This document shows positions 35,315-43,490 of a stretch of DNA of 64,000 bases, piece by piece (positions within the stretch are counted from its first letter, which is position 1; each line of letters opens with the position of its first letter). The notes under the pieces are model-generated. The model searched no databases. It had not been told where the DNA came from and worked only from the letters and a program-made list of their open reading frames with translations. Source of the stretch: Alteromonas profundi (GTDB lineage: Bacteria; Pseudomonadota; Gammaproteobacteria; Enterobacterales; Alteromonadaceae); the NCBI RefSeq assembly GCF_010500865.1, contig NZ_JAAAWN010000010.1, forward strand, positions 62,001 through 126,000, written 5' to 3'. The position numbers and the translations under genes are program-made.

Positions 35315-36236
35315 AGTAATATCCATAATAACCACTATGATCGGTGTCTGTATGCACCGATTTGTTAACGACAAAGCCGATGGCCATTTCTGGGTTTAAG
35401 CGCTCAACAGCCAACTTAATATCGGACATTTTGGCTTTTCCCTCTTCAACCACCACCACGGCTTGGCCCGCAAAATTAGCGAGTATTGCACTTTCGTTTA
35501 TGCCAATTAATGGCGGCGTATCGAATATAACAATACGATCGGGATAACGGTTCGCAAACTCATCCACGGTTTCGTGCATTTTGTGACTTGCTAACATCTC
35601 TGTGGAGAGATGGTGTGAGCGCCCAGCAGGAATAATTTTTAGTTTATCAACGTTTGTGTGATAAAGAACGTCGGAGATGTCTTCGACGTCTCCGGTTAAG
35701 TATTCCATTAAACCTTTACGAGGCTTTAAACCAAAGGTTCTAAGCACATTTGGCTTGAGCACATCAGCATCCACTAAAAGTACTGTTTTGTCTTGTTCAG
35801 AGGCAATACTTAACGCCAAATTGGTTGCAGTAAAAGTTTTGCCTTCTGACGGGCGACTGCTTGTCACCATAATAATATTAGGGTTTTTTAACGTTTTCGA
35901 CAAAGGACCTAGTGCATTAGCGAGCAACTTACGTTTTATCTCTCTGTACTCTTCGTTAATCTGCTTACGATCGCCAGCAAGAGATATATGGCCATTAGCG
36001 GCTAATCGTTCGAGGTCTATATGAAACGGTTTAGCCTCATGCCTACCATTATTGGTTGTATCAACCGTGGGGGCTGTTTCTACCGCTTGTTCAGCGTTAT
36101 TTTCTGTACCGGTGGCAATAGTACTATCGACCTCATTGTCCCCCTTGCTCGCGGCTTCAACCTTGTCTTGTTTTAGTTTCTTTGCTTGTTTTTGCTCTCT
36201 TTGTTTTTCGAGGGCTTTTTCTATCGTGTTTTTCAT
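35295..36236 (-). CDS. XrtA-associated tyrosine autokinase (BY-kinase)
   Basis: A 313-residue cytoplasmic bacterial tyrosine kinase of the TIGR03018 type. Residues 1-70 form a Lys/Glu/Ala-rich linker. The kinase core holds Walker A SRPSEGKTF, Walker A' VLLVDADVLKPN and Walker B IVIFDTPPL. The C-terminus ends in a Tyr cluster, YYGYYYAERSD, the site of cyclic autophosphorylation in this family. It works with the separate chain-length protein encoded just upstream: the TAA of that gene overlaps this ATG by one base. Together they would control chain length and export of the polysaccharide. Confidence 0.92.
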   Translation of the reverse strand: MKNTIEKALEKQREQKQAKKLKQDKVEAASKGDNEVDSTIATGTENNAEQAVETAPTVDTTNNGRHEAKPFHIDLERLAANGHISLAGDRKQINEEYREIKRKLLANALGPLSKTLKNPNIIMVTSSRPSEGKTFTATNLALSIASEQDKTVLLVDADVLKPNVLRTFGLKPRKGLMEYLTGDVEDISDVLYHTNVDKLKIIPAGRSHHLSTEMLASHKMHETVDEFANRYPDRIVIFDTPPLIGINESAILANFAGQAVVVVEEGKAKMSDIKLAVERLNPEMAIGFVVNKSVHTDTDHSGYYGYYYAERSD

Positions 36237-37804
36237 TACAGCAAGCCTCCTAAGAGGTCAATATTCATAACTTCGGCTGCCACAAGTACCGCATACATAG
36301 CAATAATTGCCCCTGAAGACAGTAAAAATATCAATAGACGTATACGGTTTTTACGTTTTATAACATCAAGTTCTAAGTGAGTTACAGTACCCCAAATAGG
36401 ATAATCAGACAGCTGCAATAACTGTTTCGGCCGGGTCAAAATAGGTGCCAGTTGGCTAACTAAAAATGCTACGCCAATTCCTGCACCAAACCCAATAATA
36501 AGCACCGCTGTGTATAGTATCAATCGATTTGGCCCAGAAGGGCGTTTGGGCACGAGTGGCGGCTCAATAATTCTAAATTGTAGCTCTTCGGATGAAACTT
36601 CAGCCCGTCGCGACAAGTCCGCAGACTCTTTTCGCGCCAGTAGTTCTTCATATTTACTTTTAGTAATTGCATAATCCCGATTTAACGCAGTGCTCTCTGC
36701 CTCAATTTGCGGAATTAAATCTACCTTTGACTCAAGCCGGGCAATCTTTCTTTTAACGTCGGCTTCTTTCACATGTAATGCTGCCAAATTGCTTTGATAG
36801 CGGCTCATTTCAAGCCTAATAGCTCTGTTTAACTCACCGAGCGGTTGACTGTCATCGCCATCACTTGCATTCAAAAAAGCATCAATTTCTTGTTGTCTCG
36901 CGGTTTCTAATTTTTCAAGTAGAGCTTGCGTTTCAATAACATCAGGGTGCTTATCTGTAAAACGAAGTTTTAGGGTATCTAATTGTTCTTCCAGCCCTCG
37001 AATTCGGTCGTCGTAACGAGTGCGAAGAACAGGCTCGTCAGCATTTGTAACGCCAAAGCTGTCAGCAGACTTACTGCCGGCCATCTGCGCTCTAAGTGAG
37101 TCTATTTGTTGCTGCGTTTGCTTAATTTGAAGCTGGGTATCCTCAAGCTCACCTTGTAAGCCTTGAAGTTGGCCATAATAGGTACCGGAAAGAGGGAGAA
37201 TGTCATTGTATTGTCGTTTAAAGTTGGCTACGCGCTGTTCAGCTTCTTCAAGACGGGCCTCATACTCTGCTATTTGTTCGTTTAGGAATTTCCCAGCGGT
37301 ATCGGTATCTCTGCGGTTATTGCCAAGCGCCCCCTCAACAAATAAGTCGAGGGTTTCTTTCACTACCTTTTGTGCAACAACGGCATCTGAATTTTGATAG
37401 GAAATATTGTAAATATTATCCCTGCCAGTGGATTGCATTTGGATATCACTAACTAAACCACTAACGATAGCATCAAACTCGGCTTCCGTTTGGGCACTTA
37501 AATCTAAGTCACTTTCCCTTGCAATAATTTCAACGTTACTACGACTTAGTAACGTTTTTGCCATCATCTGAATTTCTTGATCGGGATTTGTTTGAATAGC
37601 TAGGCCGCGAAGCAGTGGTTGCAACACTGAGCGCGTATCAACAAACACCTGTGCTTTAGATGCATATTGATCTGGCAAGGTTGTTACATATAAAAAGCCA
37701 AGAGGGCAAATAAGCCAAGAGAAAATCATGACGTAACGCTTTTTTATCCAGATACCCTTCACATAGTCGAGTATCTGGGTCAGCGTCTGTTGTAAATCCT
37801 GCAT
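36236..37804 (-). CDS. XrtA-associated chain-length determinant (Wzz-like)
   Basis: A 522-residue inner-membrane polysaccharide co-polymerase of the TIGR03007 type. It has an N-terminal membrane helix (about residues 22-42), a long periplasmic region with coiled coils (about 170-235 and 330-400), a Pro-rich IIEPPLVPKRPSGPNR ahead of the second helix (about 433-455), and further hydrophobic helices near the C-terminus (about 485-510). The first residues (KGIWIKKRYVMIFSWLICPLGFLYV) match this class. The kinase domain is a separate gene, coupled through a one-base overlap. Confidence 0.92.
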   Translation of the reverse strand: MQDLQQTLTQILDYVKGIWIKKRYVMIFSWLICPLGFLYVTTLPDQYASKAQVFVDTRSVLQPLLRGLAIQTNPDQEIQMMAKTLLSRSNVEIIARESDLDLSAQTEAEFDAIVSGLVSDIQMQSTGRDNIYNISYQNSDAVVAQKVVKETLDLFVEGALGNNRRDTDTAGKFLNEQIAEYEARLEEAEQRVANFKRQYNDILPLSGTYYGQLQGLQGELEDTQLQIKQTQQQIDSLRAQMAGSKSADSFGVTNADEPVLRTRYDDRIRGLEEQLDTLKLRFTDKHPDVIETQALLEKLETARQQEIDAFLNASDGDDSQPLGELNRAIRLEMSRYQSNLAALHVKEADVKRKIARLESKVDLIPQIEAESTALNRDYAITKSKYEELLARKESADLSRRAEVSSEELQFRIIEPPLVPKRPSGPNRLILYTAVLIIGFGAGIGVAFLVSQLAPILTRPKQLLQLSDYPIWGTVTHLELDVIKRKNRIRLLIFLLSSGAIIAMYAVLVAAEVMNIDLLGGLL

Positions 37805-37834
37805 TATTATTTTCTTTCCATAAACCGCGTAAGA

Positions 37835-38467
37835 CTAGAACCAGGCTTCTGGGATGATAACAATATCACCAGGTAGCATATCTACATTCTCTGATATGTC
37901 ACCGTCACGGATTAAATCATCAATATTAATCTCAAAGGTTGTTTGTTTGCCATCTATTACGCGAACTAGCTTGGCGTTATTTCCATCCGCAAATTCAGTA
38001 AGACCACCCACCGCAATCATCAAGTCAAGCAATGTCATATGTTCGGTGTAATTCACCGCGCTAGGGTTTGTTGCTTCGCCTATAACACGCACTTGCTCAC
38101 TTAACGGACCTGAGAAATTATTAACGCTTACTGTCACTCTAGGGCTGTTAATATAGGTGGATAACTTTTCTTCTATTTCTCGTGCTAAATCTGTCGGCGT
38201 TTTACCTGCTACGTCAATGTCTTCAACGAGTGAAGTGGTTACTTTACCATCTGGACGGACGATAAACTGCCCTGAAATTTCAGGATTTCGCCATACAAAT
38301 ATCGTCAGTGAATCACCAGGGCCTATGAGGTACTGGTAACGGTCGACATCTGTTGTTAAAGATGGACGGGTGGTTGCCTGTGGCAATGAAGATGTAGTGT
38401 TGCATCCTGCTAAAAGTATGGCAGCCATACTAATAAGGAGATGAACCGGCCTTTTCAATCGGATCAT
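37835..38467 (-). CDS. Polysaccharide export lipoprotein (Wza-like, XrtA type)
   Basis: A 210-residue lipoprotein with signal peptide ending LLAGC (Cys22). A Poly_export domain follows (YLIGPGDSLTIFVWRNPEISGQFIVRPDG, TPTDLAREIEEKLSTYI), then one SLBB-type domain (VRVIGEATNPSAVNYTEHMTLLDLMIAVGGLTEFA) and a terminal LPGDIVIIPEAWF. It lacks the long C-terminal helix of E. coli Wza, as is usual for XrtA-type exporters (TIGR03027), so another protein such as the barrel at 33617-35314 may supply the outer-membrane pore. It is the first gene of the reverse-strand machinery operon. Confidence 0.92.
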   Translation of the reverse strand: MIRLKRPVHLLISMAAILLAGCNTTSSLPQATTRPSLTTDVDRYQYLIGPGDSLTIFVWRNPEISGQFIVRPDGKVTTSLVEDIDVAGKTPTDLAREIEEKLSTYINSPRVTVSVNNFSGPLSEQVRVIGEATNPSAVNYTEHMTLLDLMIAVGGLTEFADGNNAKLVRVIDGKQTTFEINIDDLIRDGDISENVDMLPGDIVIIPEAWF

Positions 38468-38512
38468 AAAGAATTGAACCTATTCGTATGTAGTTAGTTA
38501 ATGCTTTATTGA

Positions 38513-38568
38513 TTTACCCTACGGCAAATAGCACTATAATACCAACAACAATTCTAGTCTATTAGAAT
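38513..38568 (+). promoter_or_regulatory. Promoter and palindrome between the export and priming-transferase operons
   Basis: TTTACC (38513-38518) and a perfect TATAAT (38535-38540) with 16-base spacing form a forward promoter for the sugar-transferase operon. ATTCTA (38551-38556) and TAGAAT (38563-38568) make an inverted repeat just downstream of the expected start, where a repressor would act. The same site sits about 85 bases upstream of the divergent export gene, so both operons could respond to it. Confidence 0.45.
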
Positions 38569-38627
38569 AATTCCTATTATGATAAGAAATATAACGGAAT
38601 TCACATTGCAGTATTAGGGGATAACGG

Positions 38628-40040
38628 GTGGCAATTAATAAGCGTAACCAAAGCAAACGCTCCAATATATTAGTAATTACGGAGACATTGCTAATAGCTT
38701 ACATGGGTTACATTTCCCATTTTATTTTAACGCAAGTGGGGCTTTCAGCGCAGGTTTCGATGGAGAAACTCGTTGTCAACGTTGCCATGCTAACTGTGAG
38801 TATTCTAATTTGTTCATTGTCTGTAGGCCTCTATGAAGCTAAGTTAAGAGAAACCTTTAGGGGCATTATACGTCGAATTTTTGTAAGTGCCGGTTTAAGC
38901 TATTTTCTCGTCGAATTAGTGAGCCGAGCATTTTTCGATAACTTATTGATGGACTCCTATTTTTTGCCCGCCGCAGTAGGGGCTATTATCGTCACCCTCG
39001 TGGTATTTCGCTATTTTACCAACCGTCTGGGCTTACTCGGGCTAGGAAAAGTTAGAATTGTAGTGCTAGGGGCTGGAGAAAGGGCGGCAATTATTGAAAA
39101 GCGCATGCGCCGTGATGTAGATAGAATTGGCTTTGAGTTAATGGGTTTTATCCCCATTCCGGGTGATAATAGAGAAGATGGCATAAGGCGAGAAAAAGTC
39201 ATCCACGTAAAAGTGGATGATTCATTTTTGAATTTTATTATTGAAAACGACATTGAAGAAATAGTTATTGCGTGTGATCAACGTAGGGGTACGTTACCTG
39301 TTGAGGTTTTATTTGATTGTCGATTACGCGGCATAGAAGTAACCGAACTTCTCGATTTTATGGAGAGAGAAACAGGGCAAATTGTAGTGAACCTAATGTA
39401 TCCAAGTTGGGTAATTTATTCTAACGGCTTTCAAAGCCAAAATTATTTAAGAGATGCGTTAGATTATTCGCTTAATATTATACTAGCCTCGGCTATTTTT
39501 CTTATTGTTTGGCCAGTCATGTTAATTACTGCGCTTATTATTTTTATCGATGACGGATTTCGCACTGGTACATCGGTTTTCTATAAACAAGAGCGAGTAG
39601 GGTTAAACGGCCAGTTATTTAACATCATTAAATTTCGAAGTATGCGGCCTGATGCAGAAAAAGATGGCGCCAAGTGGGCCAGTAAAAATGATGATAGAGT
39701 TACACGTATTGGGCATTTCATACGAAAGTATCGTATCGATGAACTTCCCCAACTGTTAAATATATTTAAAGGCGAGATGGCGTTTATCGGGCCGCGCCCG
39801 GAGCGTCCGCAATTTGTTGAGCAGCTTGTCAGAGAAGTGCCATACTACAATCAGCGCCACAATGTTAAGCCAGGGTTAGCGGGCTGGGCGCAATTGAATT
39901 ACCCGTATGGCGCTAGCGTAGAAGATTCGATGGAAAAACTTAAATTCGACCTGTATTACGTTAAACATCAAAGCTTATTGCTGGATATTGTTATTTTAAT
40001 TCGTACCGTTGAAATTGTACTTTTTGGAAAAGGTCGATAA
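38628..40040 (+). CDS. EpsB-type priming sugar transferase (XrtA system)
   Basis: A 470-residue polyprenyl-phosphate glycosylphosphotransferase of the TIGR03013 type. GTG 38628 has AGGGGA at good spacing. Four or five N-terminal helices (about 15-130) precede a Rossmann-like middle (VRIVVLGAGERAAIIEKRMRR, about 140-160). The C-terminal bacterial sugar transferase domain has the usual KQERVGLNGQLFNIIKFRSM, RVTRIGHFIRKYRIDELPQL, FIGPRPERPQFV and GLAGWAQLNY. It should transfer the first sugar-1-phosphate to undecaprenyl phosphate. It heads a forward operon with the deacetylase and exosortase. Confidence 0.93.
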   Translation: MAINKRNQSKRSNILVITETLLIAYMGYISHFILTQVGLSAQVSMEKLVVNVAMLTVSILICSLSVGLYEAKLRETFRGIIRRIFVSAGLSYFLVELVSRAFFDNLLMDSYFLPAAVGAIIVTLVVFRYFTNRLGLLGLGKVRIVVLGAGERAAIIEKRMRRDVDRIGFELMGFIPIPGDNREDGIRREKVIHVKVDDSFLNFIIENDIEEIVIACDQRRGTLPVEVLFDCRLRGIEVTELLDFMERETGQIVVNLMYPSWVIYSNGFQSQNYLRDALDYSLNIILASAIFLIVWPVMLITALIIFIDDGFRTGTSVFYKQERVGLNGQLFNIIKFRSMRPDAEKDGAKWASKNDDRVTRIGHFIRKYRIDELPQLLNIFKGEMAFIGPRPERPQFVEQLVREVPYYNQRHNVKPGLAGWAQLNYPYGASVEDSMEKLKFDLYYVKHQSLLLDIVILIRTVEIVLFGKGR

Positions 40041-40043
40041 CCA

Positions 40044-40892
40044 ATGAAATTAGACAATCGCCTTAACGCGATGACCGTTGATGTTGAAGACTATTTCCAA
40101 GTATCAGCGTTTGAGAGTGTAATTGACAAAAAAGACTGGGATAGCATCAGTCTTCGGGTGGGCGATAATACCCATCGGCTGCTCGACTTATTTGCCGAAA
40201 ACGGCGTTAAGTCTACATTCTTCACGTTAGGGTGGGTGGCGAAACGGTGTCCAGATGTAATTAAGCGGTTGGTTAGCGAAGGGCATGAATTAGCGAGCCA
40301 TGGTTTAGCTCATCAGCGAGTTACCACCATGTCACGCTCGCAGTTATACGACGATATAGCTGAGAGTAAAGCAATTTTAGAAGACGTTGGTGGCGTAAAA
40401 GTGATTGGGTATCGCGCGCCCAGTTTTTCAGTTAACGATACCAACACCTGGGTATATGAGGTTCTGAAAGAGCAAGGGTTTATTTATTCCTCTAGTACCT
40501 ATCCCATTGAACATGACCTCTATGGCGTTCCACAGTGGCCCCGATTTAAATACGAGCGGCCCGAAGGCATTATTGAAATACCTATTCCTACCATAAGAAA
40601 GAATAACGCCAATACAGGTATTGGCGGGGGAGGGTACTTTAGGCTTTATCCATATAGGTTGTCGAAAAAGCGTATTCAGCGTTTTATGAATGAAGAGCCC
40701 CATCCATACAATTTTTATTTTCACCCATGGGAAATAGACCCCGCACAACCTGCTATTAAAGCAGCACCCTGGCGGTCGAAGTTTAGACATTATATAAATC
40801 TCTCTCGCATGGAAGGTAAAGTAGTACAGCTACTTAAAGATTATCGTTGGACCACAATGGCTCAAACATACGATATTCAAACCTCTGACTAA
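40044..40892 (+). CDS. XrtA-associated polysaccharide deacetylase
   Basis: A 282-residue NodB-fold deacetylase of the TIGR03006 type with a DUF3473 C-terminus. Landmarks are the metal/catalytic Asp motif MTVDVEDYFQVSAFE, STFFTLGWVAKRCPDVIKRL, the metal-binding HELASHGLAHQRV, GYRAPSFSV, WPRFKYERPEG and FYFHPWEIDPAQP. It probably removes acetyl groups from amino sugars of the polysaccharide or its intermediates. It starts three bases after the sugar-transferase stop, so the two are co-translated. It has no signal peptide, hinting at action on cytoplasmic or lipid-linked substrates. Confidence 0.92.
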   Translation: MKLDNRLNAMTVDVEDYFQVSAFESVIDKKDWDSISLRVGDNTHRLLDLFAENGVKSTFFTLGWVAKRCPDVIKRLVSEGHELASHGLAHQRVTTMSRSQLYDDIAESKAILEDVGGVKVIGYRAPSFSVNDTNTWVYEVLKEQGFIYSSSTYPIEHDLYGVPQWPRFKYERPEGIIEIPIPTIRKNNANTGIGGGGYFRLYPYRLSKKRIQRFMNEEPHPYNFYFHPWEIDPAQPAIKAAPWRSKFRHYINLSRMEGKVVQLLKDYRWTTMAQTYDIQTSD

Positions 40893-40915
40893 GTCAGAGG
40901 AAAAGGACGAAGTAA

Positions 40916-42355
40916 ATGAACACGCCGCTATTATTAGGTTATCGGACAATCTTGGCGCAGTTTGCAGCGCTGGTCATCTTATGGATTATTTTTACCTTTA
41001 AAGGATTAAGTACAGCGGTAGATATTTGGTGGAATAACGAAATATTCAACCACGGTTTTTTAATTATCCCGGTATCCTTTTATTTCATCTGGGTAAACCG
41101 AGCAACGCTACGTAATTTAACTATTACACCCTCTCTCGCCCCTGCCGTTGTGCTTTTTGGTCTAATACTTTTATACATAATAGGGCTAGCAGGCGATATT
41201 AGGTTATTTTTACATGTTGCTACCTTCGCGATGTTACCGGTAATAATATGGGGGCTGGTTGGGCATCGCATCGCCAAGCGCTTGCTGTTTCCCCTATGTT
41301 TTATACTATTTTGCATCCCAGTGGGTGAGCAACTCATTCCCTATCTGCAGCAAATCACTGCAGACGGCTCGGTGTTTTTATTAAAGCTAACCAATATCCC
41401 TAACTACAGAACCGGCCTTTATATTGAAATTCCCCAAGGCCGCTTTTTAGTAGCAGAAGCTTGTTCAGGAGTGAGCTTTTTTATTGCCAGTATAGTGGTG
41501 GGAAGTGCGTATGCTTATCTAAATTTTCAAAATGGCTATAAGCGTAGCGTGTTTTTCTTGTTCTCTATGGTGCTGCCTATAGCTGCAAATATTGTTCGTG
41601 TGTACGGTATTATTACTATCGCCTATTTCACCGACATGGAATACGCGGCGGGTGCAGACCATCTTATATATGGTTGGTTTTTCTTTGCCTTTGTACTTAT
41701 TTTGCTGTTGGGCACAGGAGAGTTGTTTAGAGAGAAAAACACAAGTCCTGTAGACCCCAGCCAGGTTCATTTACCTGTGGTGAAGAAGTATTCCCCTAGC
41801 ATAATCATGTCGGTAGGGCTCCTATTAGGTTTTTTATGGAGCAGTTTACTTACGCAGTCATCTCAATTGATGGCGCCACCGAGTTTACATGTAGATTCGA
41901 TAAAAGACGCGAGCTGCCCTTCTTTTATTTGGTCGCCTAACATGCTTAACCCTGATCAAGAGACGCAGTTTTCGCTACTAGGTAGTAATTGTGAGACAAG
42001 CATATACACCGCTTGGTTTAGTGAAAACGGCAACGAGTTGATAAGTGATTCAAATCGCCTCTTCAATAAAGGGCAATTCTCAGTTGAAACGTTTGGTAGC
42101 GTGACAGTGAACGAGATCAGTTTGCCTACTTTATACCTGACAACGCCCCATGATGAAAAAGTGTTAGTCACGCATTGGTACGTTATAAATGGAAAGCTAT
42201 TTACTAGCAAGGCGAAAGCAAAGCTCTATCAAATAGGCCTTAAAATGGCAGGCGAAACGAGCACGGGAAGAATTTGGATTGTAGCAACCCGTGAGCCTGA
42301 CTTAAAGCCATCTTTAACAAAGTTATTTGACGCTGGCGTAATCAAAACTGATTGA
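40916..42355 (+). CDS. xrtA: Exosortase A fused to an EpsI-like domain
   Basis: A 479-residue inner-membrane protein. The first about 270 residues are an eight-helix exosortase with the three conserved active-site residues: Cys183 in EACSGVSFF, Arg228 in ANIVRVYG and His249 in GADHLIYGWFFF. Exosortases are thought to cleave and transfer PEP-CTERM proteins. After a ninth helix (about residues 293-313) comes a periplasmic EpsI-type domain (about 330-460) with SLLGSNCETSIYTAWFSENGNELI, VTHWYVINGKLFTSKAKAKL and the final IWIVAT. In many genomes EpsI is a separate gene. The 3' end overlaps the convergent beta-helix gene by 14 bases. Confidence 0.92.
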   Translation: MNTPLLLGYRTILAQFAALVILWIIFTFKGLSTAVDIWWNNEIFNHGFLIIPVSFYFIWVNRATLRNLTITPSLAPAVVLFGLILLYIIGLAGDIRLFLHVATFAMLPVIIWGLVGHRIAKRLLFPLCFILFCIPVGEQLIPYLQQITADGSVFLLKLTNIPNYRTGLYIEIPQGRFLVAEACSGVSFFIASIVVGSAYAYLNFQNGYKRSVFFLFSMVLPIAANIVRVYGIITIAYFTDMEYAAGADHLIYGWFFFAFVLILLLGTGELFREKNTSPVDPSQVHLPVVKKYSPSIIMSVGLLLGFLWSSLLTQSSQLMAPPSLHVDSIKDASCPSFIWSPNMLNPDQETQFSLLGSNCETSIYTAWFSENGNELISDSNRLFNKGQFSVETFGSVTVNEISLPTLYLTTPHDEKVLVTHWYVINGKLFTSKAKAKLYQIGLKMAGETSTGRIWIVATREPDLKPSLTKLFDAGVIKTD

Positions 42356-43409
42356 GGAAGTGCTCAAACTGCAACCAGAGTCGGTCACCGGTAGCAGCTT
42401 GTTTATTATTATTTAACAGCGCTTCTCCGTTATCGCGAGACACTATTGCGCGGTTACTAACGTTATTCATGATAATGTTCCTTTGCGTCCTTGGGAACCG
42501 ATATTCTATGGCGTTAGGGTAAGAGGTGGTCATGTAAATAACATTATCTACCACAAGCGTATCTGAAACGTTTTCAAGTGAGATACCCACATCAGCAAAA
42601 AGGTGCTTCTTATTAGTGTGCACGATACGGTTGTTAATGACCTCGTTTTCACTAACCACATCACCATTTTTACCCATACCAAGCCCAATGCCTCGGTCAG
42701 AGTTGATAATGGTATTGTCCCTGATACTCACGTTACCTGAATTGTGCCAAAAGTGAATAGCGTGTTCTGCAACGCGCTCAGCGGGACTGGCGATGTTGGA
42801 AAAGGTATTGTCTGTTACCGTCCAGCCTCTAGAGTGGTGGGCGTCAATACCGCCAATATAGTAATTAGGACCAACCCCTGCGGTATACTCGAATCGATTG
42901 TTCTTAACGATCCCAAAGTCGGCAAAATGTTGGTTTCCACCGGATACTTTTAGCAGCTGTTGATAGCTATCTTGCAAAATACAATTGGTTAGAGTGAAAA
43001 AGTCGGCGTCGCGTTCAGCTCTTACTTGAATTAAATGGTTCGCCACACTTTTTAACGTCATACCTGATACAGTGACATTACTCGCACTTATATCAAAAAT
43101 AACCTCCACGCTGGCTCGCTTACGCATGCCAGTGCCCACCAGAATCACTTTTAGCGGGTCGTTTGAGTGCGAGCGTAAGCTTGTATTAGGGTGCATGATA
43201 CGAATATTAGTAGCATTTTCATAGACGCCGTCGGCCAAGATAATCTCCACCGGTAGCGCGCTTGAAAGGCGGTTAACTTGATTAACAGCCTGTTTAAGCT
43301 CGGGGACAGAGTTAACTCGGTAAGTGGTGACTGAGCCTTCACAGAAAAAACTAATGCCCCCACAAAGCAGTATCATCAACACTCTAATAGTATGCGTTAA
43401 GTTATCCAT
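42342..43409 (-). CDS. Exported parallel beta-helix protein (polysaccharide lyase-like)
   Basis: A 355-residue protein from ATG 43409; a TTG at 43436 is less likely. After a signal peptide (to about residue 26) it starts like alginate/chondroitin lyases of the pectate-lyase fold (VNSVPELKQAVNQVNRL, IILADGVYENA), then shows repeated beta-helix rungs (NVTVSGMTLKSVANHLIQV, NVSIRDNTIINSDRGIGLG, TLVVDNVIYM). That fold is typical of PL6-like lyases and of epimerases. In this locus it most likely trims, modifies or degrades the exopolysaccharide in the periplasm; the catalytic residues are not certain. Its end overlaps xrtA. Confidence 0.8.
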   Translation of the reverse strand: MDNLTHTIRVLMILLCGGISFFCEGSVTTYRVNSVPELKQAVNQVNRLSSALPVEIILADGVYENATNIRIMHPNTSLRSHSNDPLKVILVGTGMRKRASVEVIFDISASNVTVSGMTLKSVANHLIQVRAERDADFFTLTNCILQDSYQQLLKVSGGNQHFADFGIVKNNRFEYTAGVGPNYYIGGIDAHHSRGWTVTDNTFSNIASPAERVAEHAIHFWHNSGNVSIRDNTIINSDRGIGLGMGKNGDVVSENEVINNRIVHTNKKHLFADVGISLENVSDTLVVDNVIYMTTSYPNAIEYRFPRTQRNIIMNNVSNRAIVSRDNGEALLNNNKQAATGDRLWLQFEHFLNQF

Positions 43410-43490
43410 AAACCAAGCCAAAATGGGACATCCCAATTGTGATGTCGGGTTAATGTCACGTGCACGACTACTGACAGTACTATAACGAAA

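Noticed and set aside
35677..36024. 115-codon forward ORF
   Set aside because: It is antisense to the tyrosine kinase gene; a shadow frame.
40428..40790. 120-codon reverse ORF
   Set aside because: It is antisense to the deacetylase gene with intact NodB motifs; a shadow frame.
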